Shown piece by piece: positions 7,657 to 15,298 of a stretch of 38,479 bases of DNA. The notes beneath the pieces are model-generated. The model saw only the letters and a program-made list of their open reading frames with translations, made no database searches and was not told the DNA's origin. Both the position numbers and the translations under genes were made by a program. The stretch's first letter is position 1. Each line of letters starts with the position of its first letter. The DNA is from an uncultured Candidatus Saccharibacteria bacterium (lineage in GTDB: Bacteria > Patescibacteriota > Saccharimonadia > CAILAD01 > GCA-016700035), in assembly GCA_937996675.1 (NCBI GenBank), contig CALKUN010000033.1:1-38479 (forward strand). The letters run 5' to 3'.

Positions 7657-7860
7657 ATGTCCAGAAAGATTGTAAACATGCAAGTTAAGGTTTCGGAAGC
7701 GGTCAAAGACCGTGCTAAAGCCGTAGCCAAGGCTAATGGCAAAACTCTGAGCGAACTTGTTCTGAAGTTACTGGCAAATGCCGGCGATAAAGAACTAAAG
7801 TCTCTAGTAGAGCAGGAATTAAAAGAACGACCAAAGCCAGGACGACCCTGGGATAAATAA
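7657..7860 (+). CDS. Ribbon-helix-helix-like small DNA-binding protein
   Basis: A 67-residue protein. The segment MQVKVSEAVKDRAKAVAKAN followed by GKTLSELVLKLLANA fits an Arc/CopG/RelB-type ribbon-helix-helix: one strand, then two helices, with the TLSEL turn typical of the family. The C-terminus is basic (ELKERPKPGRPWDK). Such proteins are antitoxins, repressors or recombination directionality partners. No toxin gene follows, so a transcriptional regulator of the element is the more likely reading. A terminator lies directly downstream. Confidence 0.6.
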   Translation: MSRKIVNMQVKVSEAVKDRAKAVAKANGKTLSELVLKLLANAGDKELKSLVEQELKERPKPGRPWDK

Positions 7861-7883
7861 TCTCTAGTTAGTCGAATTGTTAA

Positions 7884-7908
7884 CGCACTGATCTCCAGTG
7901 TGTTTTTT
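7884..7908 (+). terminator. Intrinsic terminator after the RHH-like gene
   Basis: A 7-bp stem CGCACTG/CAGTGTG (one G-U pair) with a 5-nt loop, followed by six T. It separates the RHH-like gene from the recombinase gene pair, so those may need antitermination or their own promoter. Confidence 0.65.
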
Positions 7909-7925
7909 ATGTTCGGAGGGTAATT

Positions 7926-8144
7926 ATGGACATATTCGAAAATCAGGAGCCAGAAGAAGTAGTCTCGGATTTTTGCATTCCAAACGAGAAGAAGATTGAG
8001 CTGTTACGATCAATTCTTGAGACTGAATCAGAATCTTCTGTGACATTCAGGGACGCAGAAGAAGTTGCACGCCGACTTGTTTCGTTCTATGAGTCTCTTG
8101 CTGGAGATAGAAAAATAATTCCTGGGCTGCAAGATGAAAGCTAA
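7926..8144 (+). CDS. Small acidic protein coupled to the recombinase
   Basis: A 72-residue acidic, helical protein (MDIFENQEPEEVVSDF, then a long helix ARRLVSFYESLAGDR). Start ATG 7926 follows GGAGG. Its end overlaps the recombinase start by 11 bases, so the recombinase is probably translated by coupling. It is not recognised; a directionality factor or accessory subunit for the recombinase is one possible reading based only on position. Confidence 0.6.
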   Translation: MDIFENQEPEEVVSDFCIPNEKKIELLRSILETESESSVTFRDAEEVARRLVSFYESLAGDRKIIPGLQDES

Positions 8145-9633
8145 CGATAGTAAGGCTGTAATTCTTGCAAGAGTATCGTCAAAAGGACAGGAAGATGAAG
8201 GTTATTCACTAGACTCACAAATCAAATTACTTAAAAACTACGCTGAGAGTAAAGAACTCTGGGTAGCAGAAACATTTAAGATTACTGAAACAGCCTCCAA
8301 GTCATCACAGAGAAAAATTTTTAAGTTAGCAATGAAATATATTGCCGACCATGATATCAAGCACCTCATTATTGAGAAGGTGGATCGACATGTAAGAAAT
8401 TTGCATGATGCGGTAGAAACTCACGATTGGCTTGTTGCAGACGAGCATCGCCACGTCCACTTCGTGAAAGATAGTCTAATCATGCACAAAAACTCGCGAT
8501 CTCAAGAATGGCTAAACTGGGGCATACGCGTTGTAATGGCGAAGAACTATATTGATAACTTGCGCGAAGAAGCTATGAAGGGTTGGGCCGAGAAACTTGC
8601 CCAAGGATGGCTTCCAGCACCACCTCCGCCCGGATATCATACAGTCGTAAAAGATGGAAAACGAATCCATGAACCAAATCCGAAAACGTACCGAACCATG
8701 CAGAAAGCTTTTAAGCATTACCTGAGTCCGAGCGGAAGTATTGATTCAGTTGCCGAGCTAATGACTAAGTCGGGAATAGTAACACGCGGCGGACGTCCGT
8801 ATGCAAAAAGCGCAGTTCATAGACAGTTAAGTAATCCATTCTATATAGGTATAAACTTTTTTGATGGCAAGAGTTACCCAGGCAAGCAAACACCACTCAT
8901 TACTAAACGTATGTTTGATAAGGTTCAGGAAAAACTCCATGGCAAACGCAACCCTAAACAAAGACTACATAATCCTTTGTTTAAAAACATGATTGTTTGC
9001 GGTCACTGCAATAAGGTTGTTACTTGGCAAAAGCAGAAAGGCAAATACTACGGAGCGTGCCAGCGAGATCTACCTGAATGTAAACAAGAGAAATATTTGC
9101 GCGAGTCAGTCATACAAGAACAAGTGATAGACATGCTTGACGACCTGATAAGTCCATCTCAAATGGTAATTGCTTGGCTGACAGACCTTCTGAAGTCAGA
9201 TTTTAAATTGCAGTTAAGTGACACAGAGCAAGCTAAAGCTAATATCGAACATCGCATAGCTAAGATTAAGCGCATGGATGAGATGCTTTACGACGACAAG
9301 TTGAATGGCGATATATCGACCGACCGTTATCGTGAGAAACACGAGGCGTTTATGAGTGAAATTAAAGAGCTCAGTGAGCAGAAAGGAGGCATGAGTCAAG
9401 ACTACGAGGAGAGGTATATGGAAGGTATTACATTAATAGAGCTTACACAGTCAGCAAAACAGCAGTTTATTGACGATGAAGTCGAGGTCGACGAAAAACG
9501 AACTATTTTAACCGAACTTTTCGAAAAAATGGTACTTAAAGACGGATTTGTATCTGTTAAATACACTAAGCTAGCACAAGCAATAGCACGTAAAAGTGCT
9601 CAATCAAGGGAGATTTTAGCATATGGCAAATAA
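8134..9633 (+). CDS. Large serine recombinase
   Basis: A 499-residue site-specific DNA recombinase. The N-terminal resolvase domain (residues ~8-150) has ARVSSKGQ with the nucleophilic serine (Ser15). It continues with YSLDSQIKLLKNYA and an active-site stretch around IIEKVDRHVRN. A recombinase domain with PPPGYH follows. A zinc ribbon begins near residue 285 (CGHCNKVV, then ACQRDLPECKQ). A C-terminal coiled coil sits around residues 370-440. The length fits integrases and transposon recombinases. Initiation is coupled to the gene upstream; there is no clear SD of its own. The gene ends 82 bases from the 3' end of tRNA-Trp, consistent with an element boundary there. Confidence 0.9.
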   Translation: MKANDSKAVILARVSSKGQEDEGYSLDSQIKLLKNYAESKELWVAETFKITETASKSSQRKIFKLAMKYIADHDIKHLIIEKVDRHVRNLHDAVETHDWLVADEHRHVHFVKDSLIMHKNSRSQEWLNWGIRVVMAKNYIDNLREEAMKGWAEKLAQGWLPAPPPPGYHTVVKDGKRIHEPNPKTYRTMQKAFKHYLSPSGSIDSVAELMTKSGIVTRGGRPYAKSAVHRQLSNPFYIGINFFDGKSYPGKQTPLITKRMFDKVQEKLHGKRNPKQRLHNPLFKNMIVCGHCNKVVTWQKQKGKYYGACQRDLPECKQEKYLRESVIQEQVIDMLDDLISPSQMVIAWLTDLLKSDFKLQLSDTEQAKANIEHRIAKIKRMDEMLYDDKLNGDISTDRYREKHEAFMSEIKELSEQKGGMSQDYEERYMEGITLIELTQSAKQQFIDDEVEVDEKRTILTELFEKMVLKDGFVSVKYTKLAQAIARKSAQSREILAYGK

Positions 9634-9654
9634 CGTTAACCGAACCAATAAAAA

Positions 9655-9674
9655 TACCCCAAACAACAGGGGTA
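9655..9674. terminator. Short hairpin between recombinase and tRNA-Trp
   Basis: TACCCC/GGGGTA stem with an 8-nt loop, followed some bases later by an A/T-rich AAAAATTTTT symmetric stretch. It sits between two convergent genes. No clean T-run follows the stem, so a terminator role is only moderately likely. The GGGGTAAATT flank resembles the palindrome at 7330. Confidence 0.35.
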
Positions 9675-9715
9675 AATTAACTGAAAAAGAAAAATTTTTG
9701 CTTCTTCGTTCTGTT

Positions 9716-9792
9716 TGGCAGGGGTGGAGGGACTCGAACCCACGGCCTTTGGTTTTGGAGACCAACGCTCTAGCCAACTGAGCTACACCCCT
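9716..9792 (-). tRNA. tRNA-Trp (anticodon CCA)
   Basis: Read on the minus strand it folds as a full cloverleaf. The acceptor is AGGGGTG/CACCCCT with discriminator G and an encoded CCA. The D arm contains GCTCAGTTGGCTAGAGC. The anticodon stem TTGGT/ACCAA has loop CTCCAAA giving anticodon CCA, and the T arm contains GGGTTCGAGTCCC. The 3' end faces the mobile segment on the left, the usual orientation for an integration site. Confidence 0.97.
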
Positions 9793-9879
9793 GTAGAACC
9801 TCATAATTATAGCAAACATTGATAAATCCGAAGAATGTAGCGAAAATTCATAGACTTTGATAGGATAAGCATAATCATT

Positions 9880-10392
9880 ATGAACCGCCAGATATCCCAG
9901 CCAGATAGCTCTCGTCGAGGATTTACCCTCATCGAAATCGTTATTGTCCTCGCAATCGCAGCGATCATTATCGTCGTAGTATTCCTAGCTGTTACCGGCG
10001 CCCAGAAATCAAGCCGAGATAATGAACGAAAAGCCTACGCTCGGTTACTATACACGGCTGTCTATACTTTTATGGGGAATAATGGGGGAAGTACGGCGGC
10101 CCTTGATACAGCAACCTTACTAGACTACGTAGGCAGGAATAAAAAAGTGCTTGGACAATCTGTCGTCGCAGTAGACTTGGATGCACCTGATGGGGGCGGG
10201 CTACCGGATGGAGTCAGCGTAACATTTAGGAATGGGGCGCTAGATACAGATCCTGTCACCGAGAATGGTGACGCCTGCACGGTATTAGGTGCGAACTATG
10301 CTTGGTTTAACGTAGCGATTCCTCAAAACTCGAGCGCTCCAAGTGTGGGCGTCTGTCTAGAAACCTCCCAAACCTACTTTGTTACGAAGTAA
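9880..10392 (+). CDS. Type IV pilin-like prepilin
   Basis: A 170-residue prepilin. The leader MNRQISQPDSSRRG is cut before the FTLIEIVIVLAIAAI helix (GFTLIE type III signal with Glu at +5), and a globular pilin domain with two C-terminal cysteines follows. It would be processed by a PilD-type peptidase and assembled into a type IV pilus or pseudopilus. CPR cells commonly carry such pili and are thought to use them for attachment or DNA uptake. No other pilus genes are in the window. No SD precedes the ATG; a CATAAT-like -10 lies 4 bases upstream. Confidence 0.9.
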   Translation: MNRQISQPDSSRRGFTLIEIVIVLAIAAIIIVVVFLAVTGAQKSSRDNERKAYARLLYTAVYTFMGNNGGSTAALDTATLLDYVGRNKKVLGQSVVAVDLDAPDGGGLPDGVSVTFRNGALDTDPVTENGDACTVLGANYAWFNVAIPQNSSAPSVGVCLETSQTYFVTK

Positions 10393-10467
10393 CGCTAATA
10401 TTCTAGATATCCCTCGAACATCATCGAGTACGCAGGGTATACAATAGATACATAATAGGAGACAGCA

Positions 10468-10896
10468 ATGACAGACCATGACAAGCAAGTCTATATTCTT
10501 GATATTGAAGAAGCTACTACGAGCAATACGAATTTTCGTACCACCCTCTGGACTGGTGAACATACACAGCTGACCGTCATGTCTGTGAAGCCCGGCGAAG
10601 AGATCGGACTCGAGGTACACCACGTTGATCAGTTTTTACGTGTCGAAGCAGGCGAAGCAACTATCTTCACAGGACCAAGCGAGGATGCTGTATCTGAGCA
10701 CGGTAAAGTATCGGCTGACATGGCCATCCTCGTACCAGCCGGCACATGGCACAACTTCGTGAATAACGGCACCGAGGATCTCAAGCTCTACTCACTCTAC
10801 AGTCCAGCCGAACATGATCCGGGTACCATACACGTCACGAAGGCAGAAGCCGATGCCGCCGAGGCAGAGGAACACGCCAAGCCTACTGATCAATGA
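10468..10896 (+). CDS. Cupin domain protein (mannose-6-phosphate isomerase type)
   Basis: A 142-residue single-cupin protein. Motif 1 lies in GLEVHHVDQFLRVEAGEA (H-H, then E) and motif 2 in LVPAGTWHNFVN (P-x-G-x-x-H-x-x-x-N). Both are complete, so metal binding is likely. The C-terminal tail is rich in Ala and Glu. An AGGAG SD precedes the ATG. The stop overlaps the next ATG (ATGA). Relatives act as sugar-phosphate isomerases or small-molecule sensors; the substrate is not evident here. Confidence 0.8.
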   Translation: MTDHDKQVYILDIEEATTSNTNFRTTLWTGEHTQLTVMSVKPGEEIGLEVHHVDQFLRVEAGEATIFTGPSEDAVSEHGKVSADMAILVPAGTWHNFVNNGTEDLKLYSLYSPAEHDPGTIHVTKAEADAAEAEEHAKPTDQ

Positions 10897-11336
10897 GCGA
10901 GCGCTCAGGACCTGAAGGCCGCGAATCAGGTCCGAACAGCGACGATACGCCAGTCAAACTCCGAGACAGTCTTCTCGATATCCAAGCAGACACCCAGCAA
11001 CGGCTGGCCGAAGAAGATGGCGCTGAAGCAACTGCAGAAGTCATTGAAGCTCCTGAAAACGACACTAATGCAGTAGAACAGCCGAAAGCGAGCACAATGG
11101 AAGTACCCTACGCAGCGCCCATGCCACCCGCTGCTGCACCACCAATCACTCTAGTTGCAGCTCCTGCCGAAGTTAAGTCTGCGGCTTTGAGTGGTGTCGG
11201 CGGCAAGGCAGGGCGAGGTGCGGTTACAGTACTAGGCGGAATCGGAATTGCAATTATGTCTATCCTTGGCCTTGCAGGGAAAATGGCTAAAGAGCTCCTC
11301 TTGCCAAGCAATAACTCACAATCCAAACGAAAGTAG
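10893..11336 (+). CDS. Ala-rich protein with one C-terminal membrane segment
   Basis: A 147-residue unrecognised protein. The first ~100 residues are acidic and then Pro/Ala-rich and look disordered. A single hydrophobic segment near residues 108-128 (GAVTVLGGIGIAIMSILGLAG) is followed by a basic tail, which predicts a tail-anchored or Nout topology. ATGA overlap with the cupin gene puts them in one transcript that ends at the strong hairpin just downstream. No function assigned. Confidence 0.65.
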   Translation: MSERSGPEGRESGPNSDDTPVKLRDSLLDIQADTQQRLAEEDGAEATAEVIEAPENDTNAVEQPKASTMEVPYAAPMPPAAAPPITLVAAPAEVKSAALSGVGGKAGRGAVTVLGGIGIAIMSILGLAGKMAKELLLPSNNSQSKRK

Positions 11337-11343
11337 TCTGACA

Positions 11344-11394
11344 GCGCAACCAAAAACGACTCTTGCTCGGTGGCAGAGTCGTTTTTAGTTGCGC
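11344..11394. terminator. Bidirectional intrinsic terminator
   Basis: GCGCAAC plus AAAAACGACTC pairs with GAGTCGTTTTT plus GTTGCGC, with one mismatch, around a short loop. The A-run and T-run on the two arms make it work for both convergent genes. Confidence 0.85.
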
Positions 11395-11403
11395 AAGAGG
11401 GTA

Positions 11404-11835
11404 TTAGGCCTCGGCTCGACCGAGCTTGGCTGAGATAAGCACACTACGTGTCTCGCCGTCACGATCAACAATCTTTGTCTGCTGCGTCTGGTCGTAGTAG
11501 AGGACCAAGTGCTGGCTGAGGATCTCATTGATGTCCTTCAGCTTCAGCCGATAGTCATCGAGGTCTGCAGTGAGTGACTGATAGTCCTTGTCTTCTGCGA
11601 GAAGCGTCTTCGTGACAGATCGCTTCTTTGTCAGCTCTTTGATCTGATCGCTAATCTCACGATATTCATCGTTCTGATCTAGGACATCCTTGAGCTGTTC
11701 ACGAATATCGCGAGTTTTTTCGCGAGTTTCGGCCGCCTCTACTGTTAGTCTGTGAATTGTTTCGAGTGTTGAGCTCGTGTCTTTATTTGGTGTTGCTTCT
11801 GCGCTATCTGGTTGGGGTGATTGTGTTGTTTCCAT
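11404..11835 (-). CDS. Coiled-coil protein of unknown function
   Basis: A 143-residue protein (153 if started at 11865). Residues ~25-120 form a continuous charged helix with heptad character (RLTVEAAETREKTRDIREQL, later SDQIKELTKKRSVTKTLL), followed by a short beta-like tail (KIVDRDGETRSVLISAKL). It has no signal peptide or membrane segment. Neither possible ATG has a convincing SD; the inner one (11835) is chosen because the extra N-terminal residues are unlike the rest. It may be a structural or scaffolding protein. Unrecognised. Confidence 0.6.
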   Translation of the reverse strand: METTQSPQPDSAEATPNKDTSSTLETIHRLTVEAAETREKTRDIREQLKDVLDQNDEYREISDQIKELTKKRSVTKTLLAEDKDYQSLTADLDDYRLKLKDINEILSQHLVLYYDQTQQTKIVDRDGETRSVLISAKLGRAEA

Positions 11836-12043
11836 ATTGAAATCCAGTCTAGCACATTTTGACAAAGTGCCAATGCTAGAGCTAAACTATTTAGTAATGA
11901 GTAAGTAGGTAACATATCTAACCCAGCTGAACCCACAGGAGGTGGTGTCGCTGGCGATTTTTTTCTACTCAGCCATGTAGCCAAGGCAGCCCAAAAAAAA
12001 AGTAATTATTAGCACGATCTTTATGTTCGAAAGGAAACCAAAA

Positions 12044-13801
12044 ATGCCCTCAGCAAGCAAGACAACACAAAAATCCTCAGCCAAGGCAGCACCGCAGACG
12101 GCTTTCCGAAAGTGGGGCAAGCTCGTAGTCATCGCTCTTGCGGTCGCAATTATTATCATCGACACGACACTCCTCAACGTCAGTCTTCGTAACATCGTCG
12201 AAGACCTAAACTCAAACTTTACCGACATTCAGTGGGTCATCACTCTGTACACACTCGTTCTCTCGGCCTTCACGATTACGGGTGGTCGTCTCGGTGACCT
12301 CTATGGTCGCAAGAAGATGTTCATGCTCGGTGCAGTCCTGTTCGCGATCGGTAGCTTCGTCGCATCCATTTCTCACAACATCGGCATGCTCCTCGTAGGG
12401 GAGTCAATCGTCGAAGGCATCGGCGCAGCTCTCATGATGCCGGCAGCTGCTTCACTCATCCTGACAAACTACGAGGGTAAGGATCGTGCTGTTGCCTTTG
12501 CAATCTTCGGTGCGATCGCCGGTGCGTCCAGTGCATTGGGGCCGATTCTCGGTGGCTGGCTCACCAGCTCATTCTCATGGCGTTGGGGCTTCCGTATCAA
12601 CATCGCAGTCGTTATCGTTCTCTTGATCGGCTCTGCACTCATTAAGGAGAGTAAGGACCTCGGCGAGAAGAAAGAGCTCGACCTTGTTGGCGTCGGACTC
12701 ACTTCTGTCGGTCTGCTTTCGCTAGTCTTCGGTATTATCGAAAGCTCAAGCTATGGCTGGTGGCGCGCACTCAAGCCATGGACACTCGGCAGCTTTACCT
12801 TCGACTTCTTCGGCCTCTCGATCACACCTGTAGCTATTGGACTTGGACTTCTTTTGCTCGGTATCTTCGTCTGGGATCAACTCCGTCGAGAAGCCAAGGG
12901 ACACACTCCACTCGTCAGTATGCGTATGTTCAAGAACCGCCAGTTCGTCAGCGGTATGCTCGTCAACACCGCACTCTCGCTCACTATGACTGGTCTGATC
13001 TTCGTCTTCCCAATCTACTACCAGTCAGTCCACGGACTGGATGCCTTCCACACCGGCCTGTCCCTCTTCCCGTTGTCCCTCACGGTCTTCATCATCTCGC
13101 CACTATCGCTCTTCATCGCACGCAAGGCTCGCCCGAAGACAATGATCATCGCTGGGCTCGTCCTCACATCTCTCGCACTTCTCACTATGATCTTCATGCT
13201 CAAGCCTGACTCACCAGCCTCAGTGCTCCTCCCAGGTCTGGTCCTGTTCGGAGCGGGTATGGGCCTCATCTTCAGCCAAGTAAACAACCTCGCACTCTCA
13301 GCCGTCAGTGCAGACCTCGCCGGAGAAGCCAGTGGAGTAAACAACACTATGCGTCAGGTCGGAGCTAGCTTCGGAGCCGCCATCATAGGCGCTGCACTCT
13401 TCACGAGTATTGCCGGTACGATTACCGCAAATATCCAGTCAGACATACAGATCCCAGATCGCGTAAAGCCCCAGATCATCGAGCAGGCTAAGACTGCCGC
13501 ACAAGATGGTGGCATGAGTAGCAACAGCGACAAGCAAGAGCTTCCTCAAGAGGTAAAGACCCTCCTTCAAAACGCCCCAGCCTCACAACGAACGATGATC
13601 ATCGACACCTACCAGAGACAGCAGCAGAAGATTGGCGCCGCTGTGAAGACCGATGTGAAGAACGGCATCACCGAGTCGATCAAGAATACTCTCTGGATTG
13701 CGTTCGGCTTCAGTGTTCTGAGTATCGTAGCTGGCTTCAGCATCCCGAACATCGAGTCTATGATGAAGGATGGACCAGCCAAGGCACCGACCGTTCATTA
13801 A
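12044..13801 (+). CDS. MFS exporter, DHA2/EmrB type
   Basis: A 585-residue drug:H+ antiporter of the 14-helix DHA2 group. The cytosolic N-tail is followed by helix 1 with DTTLLNVSL (the D-x-T-I/L-V-N-V-A-L motif). The A-loop motif is GGRLGDLYGRKKMF and the motif-C-like region is GASSALGPILGGWL. Start ATG 12044 is preferred over ATG 12023 because GAAAGGA lies at the right distance before it. A long hydrophilic loop lies before the last helix (residues ~480-545). Substrates cannot be predicted. It stands alone with no regulator beside it. Confidence 0.9.
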   Translation: MPSASKTTQKSSAKAAPQTAFRKWGKLVVIALAVAIIIIDTTLLNVSLRNIVEDLNSNFTDIQWVITLYTLVLSAFTITGGRLGDLYGRKKMFMLGAVLFAIGSFVASISHNIGMLLVGESIVEGIGAALMMPAAASLILTNYEGKDRAVAFAIFGAIAGASSALGPILGGWLTSSFSWRWGFRINIAVVIVLLIGSALIKESKDLGEKKELDLVGVGLTSVGLLSLVFGIIESSSYGWWRALKPWTLGSFTFDFFGLSITPVAIGLGLLLLGIFVWDQLRREAKGHTPLVSMRMFKNRQFVSGMLVNTALSLTMTGLIFVFPIYYQSVHGLDAFHTGLSLFPLSLTVFIISPLSLFIARKARPKTMIIAGLVLTSLALLTMIFMLKPDSPASVLLPGLVLFGAGMGLIFSQVNNLALSAVSADLAGEASGVNNTMRQVGASFGAAIIGAALFTSIAGTITANIQSDIQIPDRVKPQIIEQAKTAAQDGGMSSNSDKQELPQEVKTLLQNAPASQRTMIIDTYQRQQQKIGAAVKTDVKNGITESIKNTLWIAFGFSVLSIVAGFSIPNIESMMKDGPAKAPTVH

Positions 13802-13842
13802 GAATCGTATGATTCTTCACACACTTCTCGCCTCAAACATGG

Positions 13843-13848
13843 TACGGT
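13843..13848 (+). promoter_or_regulatory. -10 box of a leaderless-type promoter
   Basis: TACGGT ends 6 bases before the ATG at 13855 and no SD is present, so transcription would begin at the start codon. Confidence 0.45.
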
Positions 13849-13854
13849 AACCAT

Positions 13855-14076
13855 ATGAGACTCGTTTTCAAACATATCAAACGCGGTGTTGTCCTACTCG
13901 TAGGCAGCACCGTTCTGATTATCGGCGCCCTGATGATCGTACTCCCAGGGCCGGGCATCCCAGTGCTCATCGTCGGCTTTGCGATACTCGCGACCGAGTT
14001 TGTGTGGGCCGAGCGAATAGTTGAGCGACTACGTAAGTACTGGGATGAGACTATCGCACGGCTGAAGAAATCATAA
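13855..14076 (+). CDS. PGPGW-type small membrane protein
   Basis: A 73-residue protein with two hydrophobic helices. The turn between them is LMIVLPGPGIPVLIVGFAIL, matching the PGPGW/TIGR02611-type family of small transmembrane proteins. In this copy the tryptophan is replaced by isoleucine. It is followed by an amphipathic basic C-terminus. The family function is unknown. Monocistronic by appearance, with a leaderless-type promoter. Confidence 0.75.
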   Translation: MRLVFKHIKRGVVLLVGSTVLIIGALMIVLPGPGIPVLIVGFAILATEFVWAERIVERLRKYWDETIARLKKS

Positions 14077-14195
14077 GTACTTCGTAATAGCGCTTTTACT
14101 TAGGTAGAATACTACGACATAAGCATTTGATCTCGTGATAGTGCTTGAGAGATACAGCGTTTCAGAATATGTAACTTCAATCTTTTAAAAAACTA

Positions 14196-14225
14196 TTGAC
14201 GAAAAGTTTTATCGACCTGTATACC
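14196..14225 (+). promoter_or_regulatory. Sigma70-type promoter of the peptide/M50/ABC operon
   Basis: TTGACG (14196-14201), an 18-nt spacer, then TATACC (14220-14225). The predicted start near 14232 leaves a short leader with SD AGGGAGG before GTG 14258. Confidence 0.7.
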
Positions 14226-14257
14226 TGGGCTATCACTAATTCAGGGAGGGATACATC

Positions 14258-14452
14258 GTGAACGGGTTGATCACATTAGATGACACAGCGCAATACGCAA
14301 CTAAAGAAGTAGCCATACTCGTCGTAGCGGCTGCTTTTGTCATTTCACTAGCTGGAGTTGCTGCTGCTGCCTACATCATCTGTGGCTGGAAGGGTGCTAA
14401 AAACGTCGTAATGGATTTTGTGCACGGTAAAGCAACGTTTGTCTGCCGGTAA
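14258..14452 (+). CDS. Candidate bacteriocin/RiPP-like precursor peptide (64 aa)
   Basis: A 64-residue peptide beginning at GTG with a strong SD (AGGGAGG, 8 bases upstream). Residues 1-17 are polar and mildly acidic (NGLITLDDTAQYATKE). Residues 18-43 are a very hydrophobic Ala/Val/Ile helix ending AAAYIICGW. The tail is basic and amphipathic (KGAKNVVMDFVHGKATFVCR). Two cysteines (C42, C63) bracket the tail and could form a disulfide or be modified. It is the first gene of an operon with an M50-type protease, an ABC ATPase and a permease, which suggests a secreted, processed peptide. It could instead be a structural small membrane protein. Confidence 0.7.
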   Translation: MNGLITLDDTAQYATKEVAILVVAAAFVISLAGVAAAAYIICGWKGAKNVVMDFVHGKATFVCR

Positions 14453-14464
14453 AGGAGTAGCAGG

Positions 14465-15298
14465 GTGCTCATACTCAGTAATCATGACACTATCGAGCTA
14501 GGCTACGGCTACACTATTGAATCAACGCACCTGGTTGATTCAATAGTGGCCGCACGGCATAAGCTCGATAGTCGCATCGTGAATATACTGCGGAGCCTCA
14601 AGCTGCAACCGATGGCCTACCGCGATCTTGTCGGTAAGCTTGAAGAACAAGAGATAGATAGAGCACAAGGGGAAGGCCTTATTCTTACGCTGAATTCAAT
14701 AGGTGCTTTGAAGATACGGCGCAGAATAGGAGCAGTCAAAGAGCGAGCCATGCTTACTACTCGTGCCCTTCTTCTTCATCGAAAGATAACTGCGGTCCAG
14801 CAGAGAGACCGGACCAACTTTTACTCGCTCGTCCTGGCACTCAGTAGGGCGACAGGATTCCTGCTCTTGCTCTGGTGTTTTGCATGCAGTCTGGTCGTCG
14901 CAATCGGGACTATTTCAATGTCATACTTTATTGCACTCAGTGTCGGTGCTTACGTCACGCTTTTGATAAGTCTTATTTGCCACGAATACGCGCACGTGAT
15001 GATATTAGGGGAAGCCAAGAAAACATCAGCCATCGTTCGTAATGGCTGGAGAATTGGCATACTTCACGAGCAGCAATCCGCTCAAAGGGAGCTATTTTCT
15101 GCAGTATTGGGACCACTGGCCGGCGCGTTAACTGCGCTCGGTCTATGCACTCTGCTGCATACCATCACTCATGAGCCCGTATGGCTGGCTATTGGTTGGG
15201 TTTTTGTTGGCTGCCACTTCCTGAGTCTCCTGCCGAGCTTCGGTGATGGCTGGACAATCGTACGAGCATTTGAGAAAGGAGCCGCACGTGATATTTGA
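14465..15298 (+). CDS. M50-type membrane metalloprotease with PqqD-like N-terminus
   Basis: A 277-residue protein. Residues ~20-88 (LVDSIVAARHKLDSRIVNIL, later LTLNSIGALKIRRR) are soluble and look like a PqqD/RRE-type winged-helix peptide-binding domain; this is inference. Membrane helices follow. The zinc motif HEYAH is at 173-177, GPLAGA at 216-221, and HFLSLLPSFGDGW (P257, D261) gives the third ligand typical of site-2 proteases. Start GTG 14465 follows AAAGGAG. It resembles the YydH type protease that accompanies YydF epipeptides and likely cleaves the upstream peptide in the membrane. Confidence 0.75.
   Translation: MLILSNHDTIELGYGYTIESTHLVDSIVAARHKLDSRIVNILRSLKLQPMAYRDLVGKLEEQEIDRAQGEGLILTLNSIGALKIRRRIGAVKERAMLTTRALLLHRKITAVQQRDRTNFYSLVLALSRATGFLLLLWCFACSLVVAIGTISMSYFIALSVGAYVTLLISLICHEYAHVMILGEAKKTSAIVRNGWRIGILHEQQSAQRELFSAVLGPLAGALTALGLCTLLHTITHEPVWLAIGWVFVGCHFLSLLPSFGDGWTIVRAFEKGAARDI

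Noticed and set aside
1..9715. Second attachment site matching the tRNA-Trp 3' end
   Set aside because: No copy of the GGCAGGGGTGGAGGGACT stretch was found to the left within the window.
11965..12228. Minus-strand frame with membrane-like segments at the start of the MFS gene
   Set aside because: It is antisense to the well-supported exporter N-terminus, where hydrophobic codons read backwards often look membrane-like.
13801..13816. AGAATC/GATTCT inverted repeat after the MFS gene as terminator
   Set aside because: Only a 6-bp AT-rich stem with no T-run, too weak to call.
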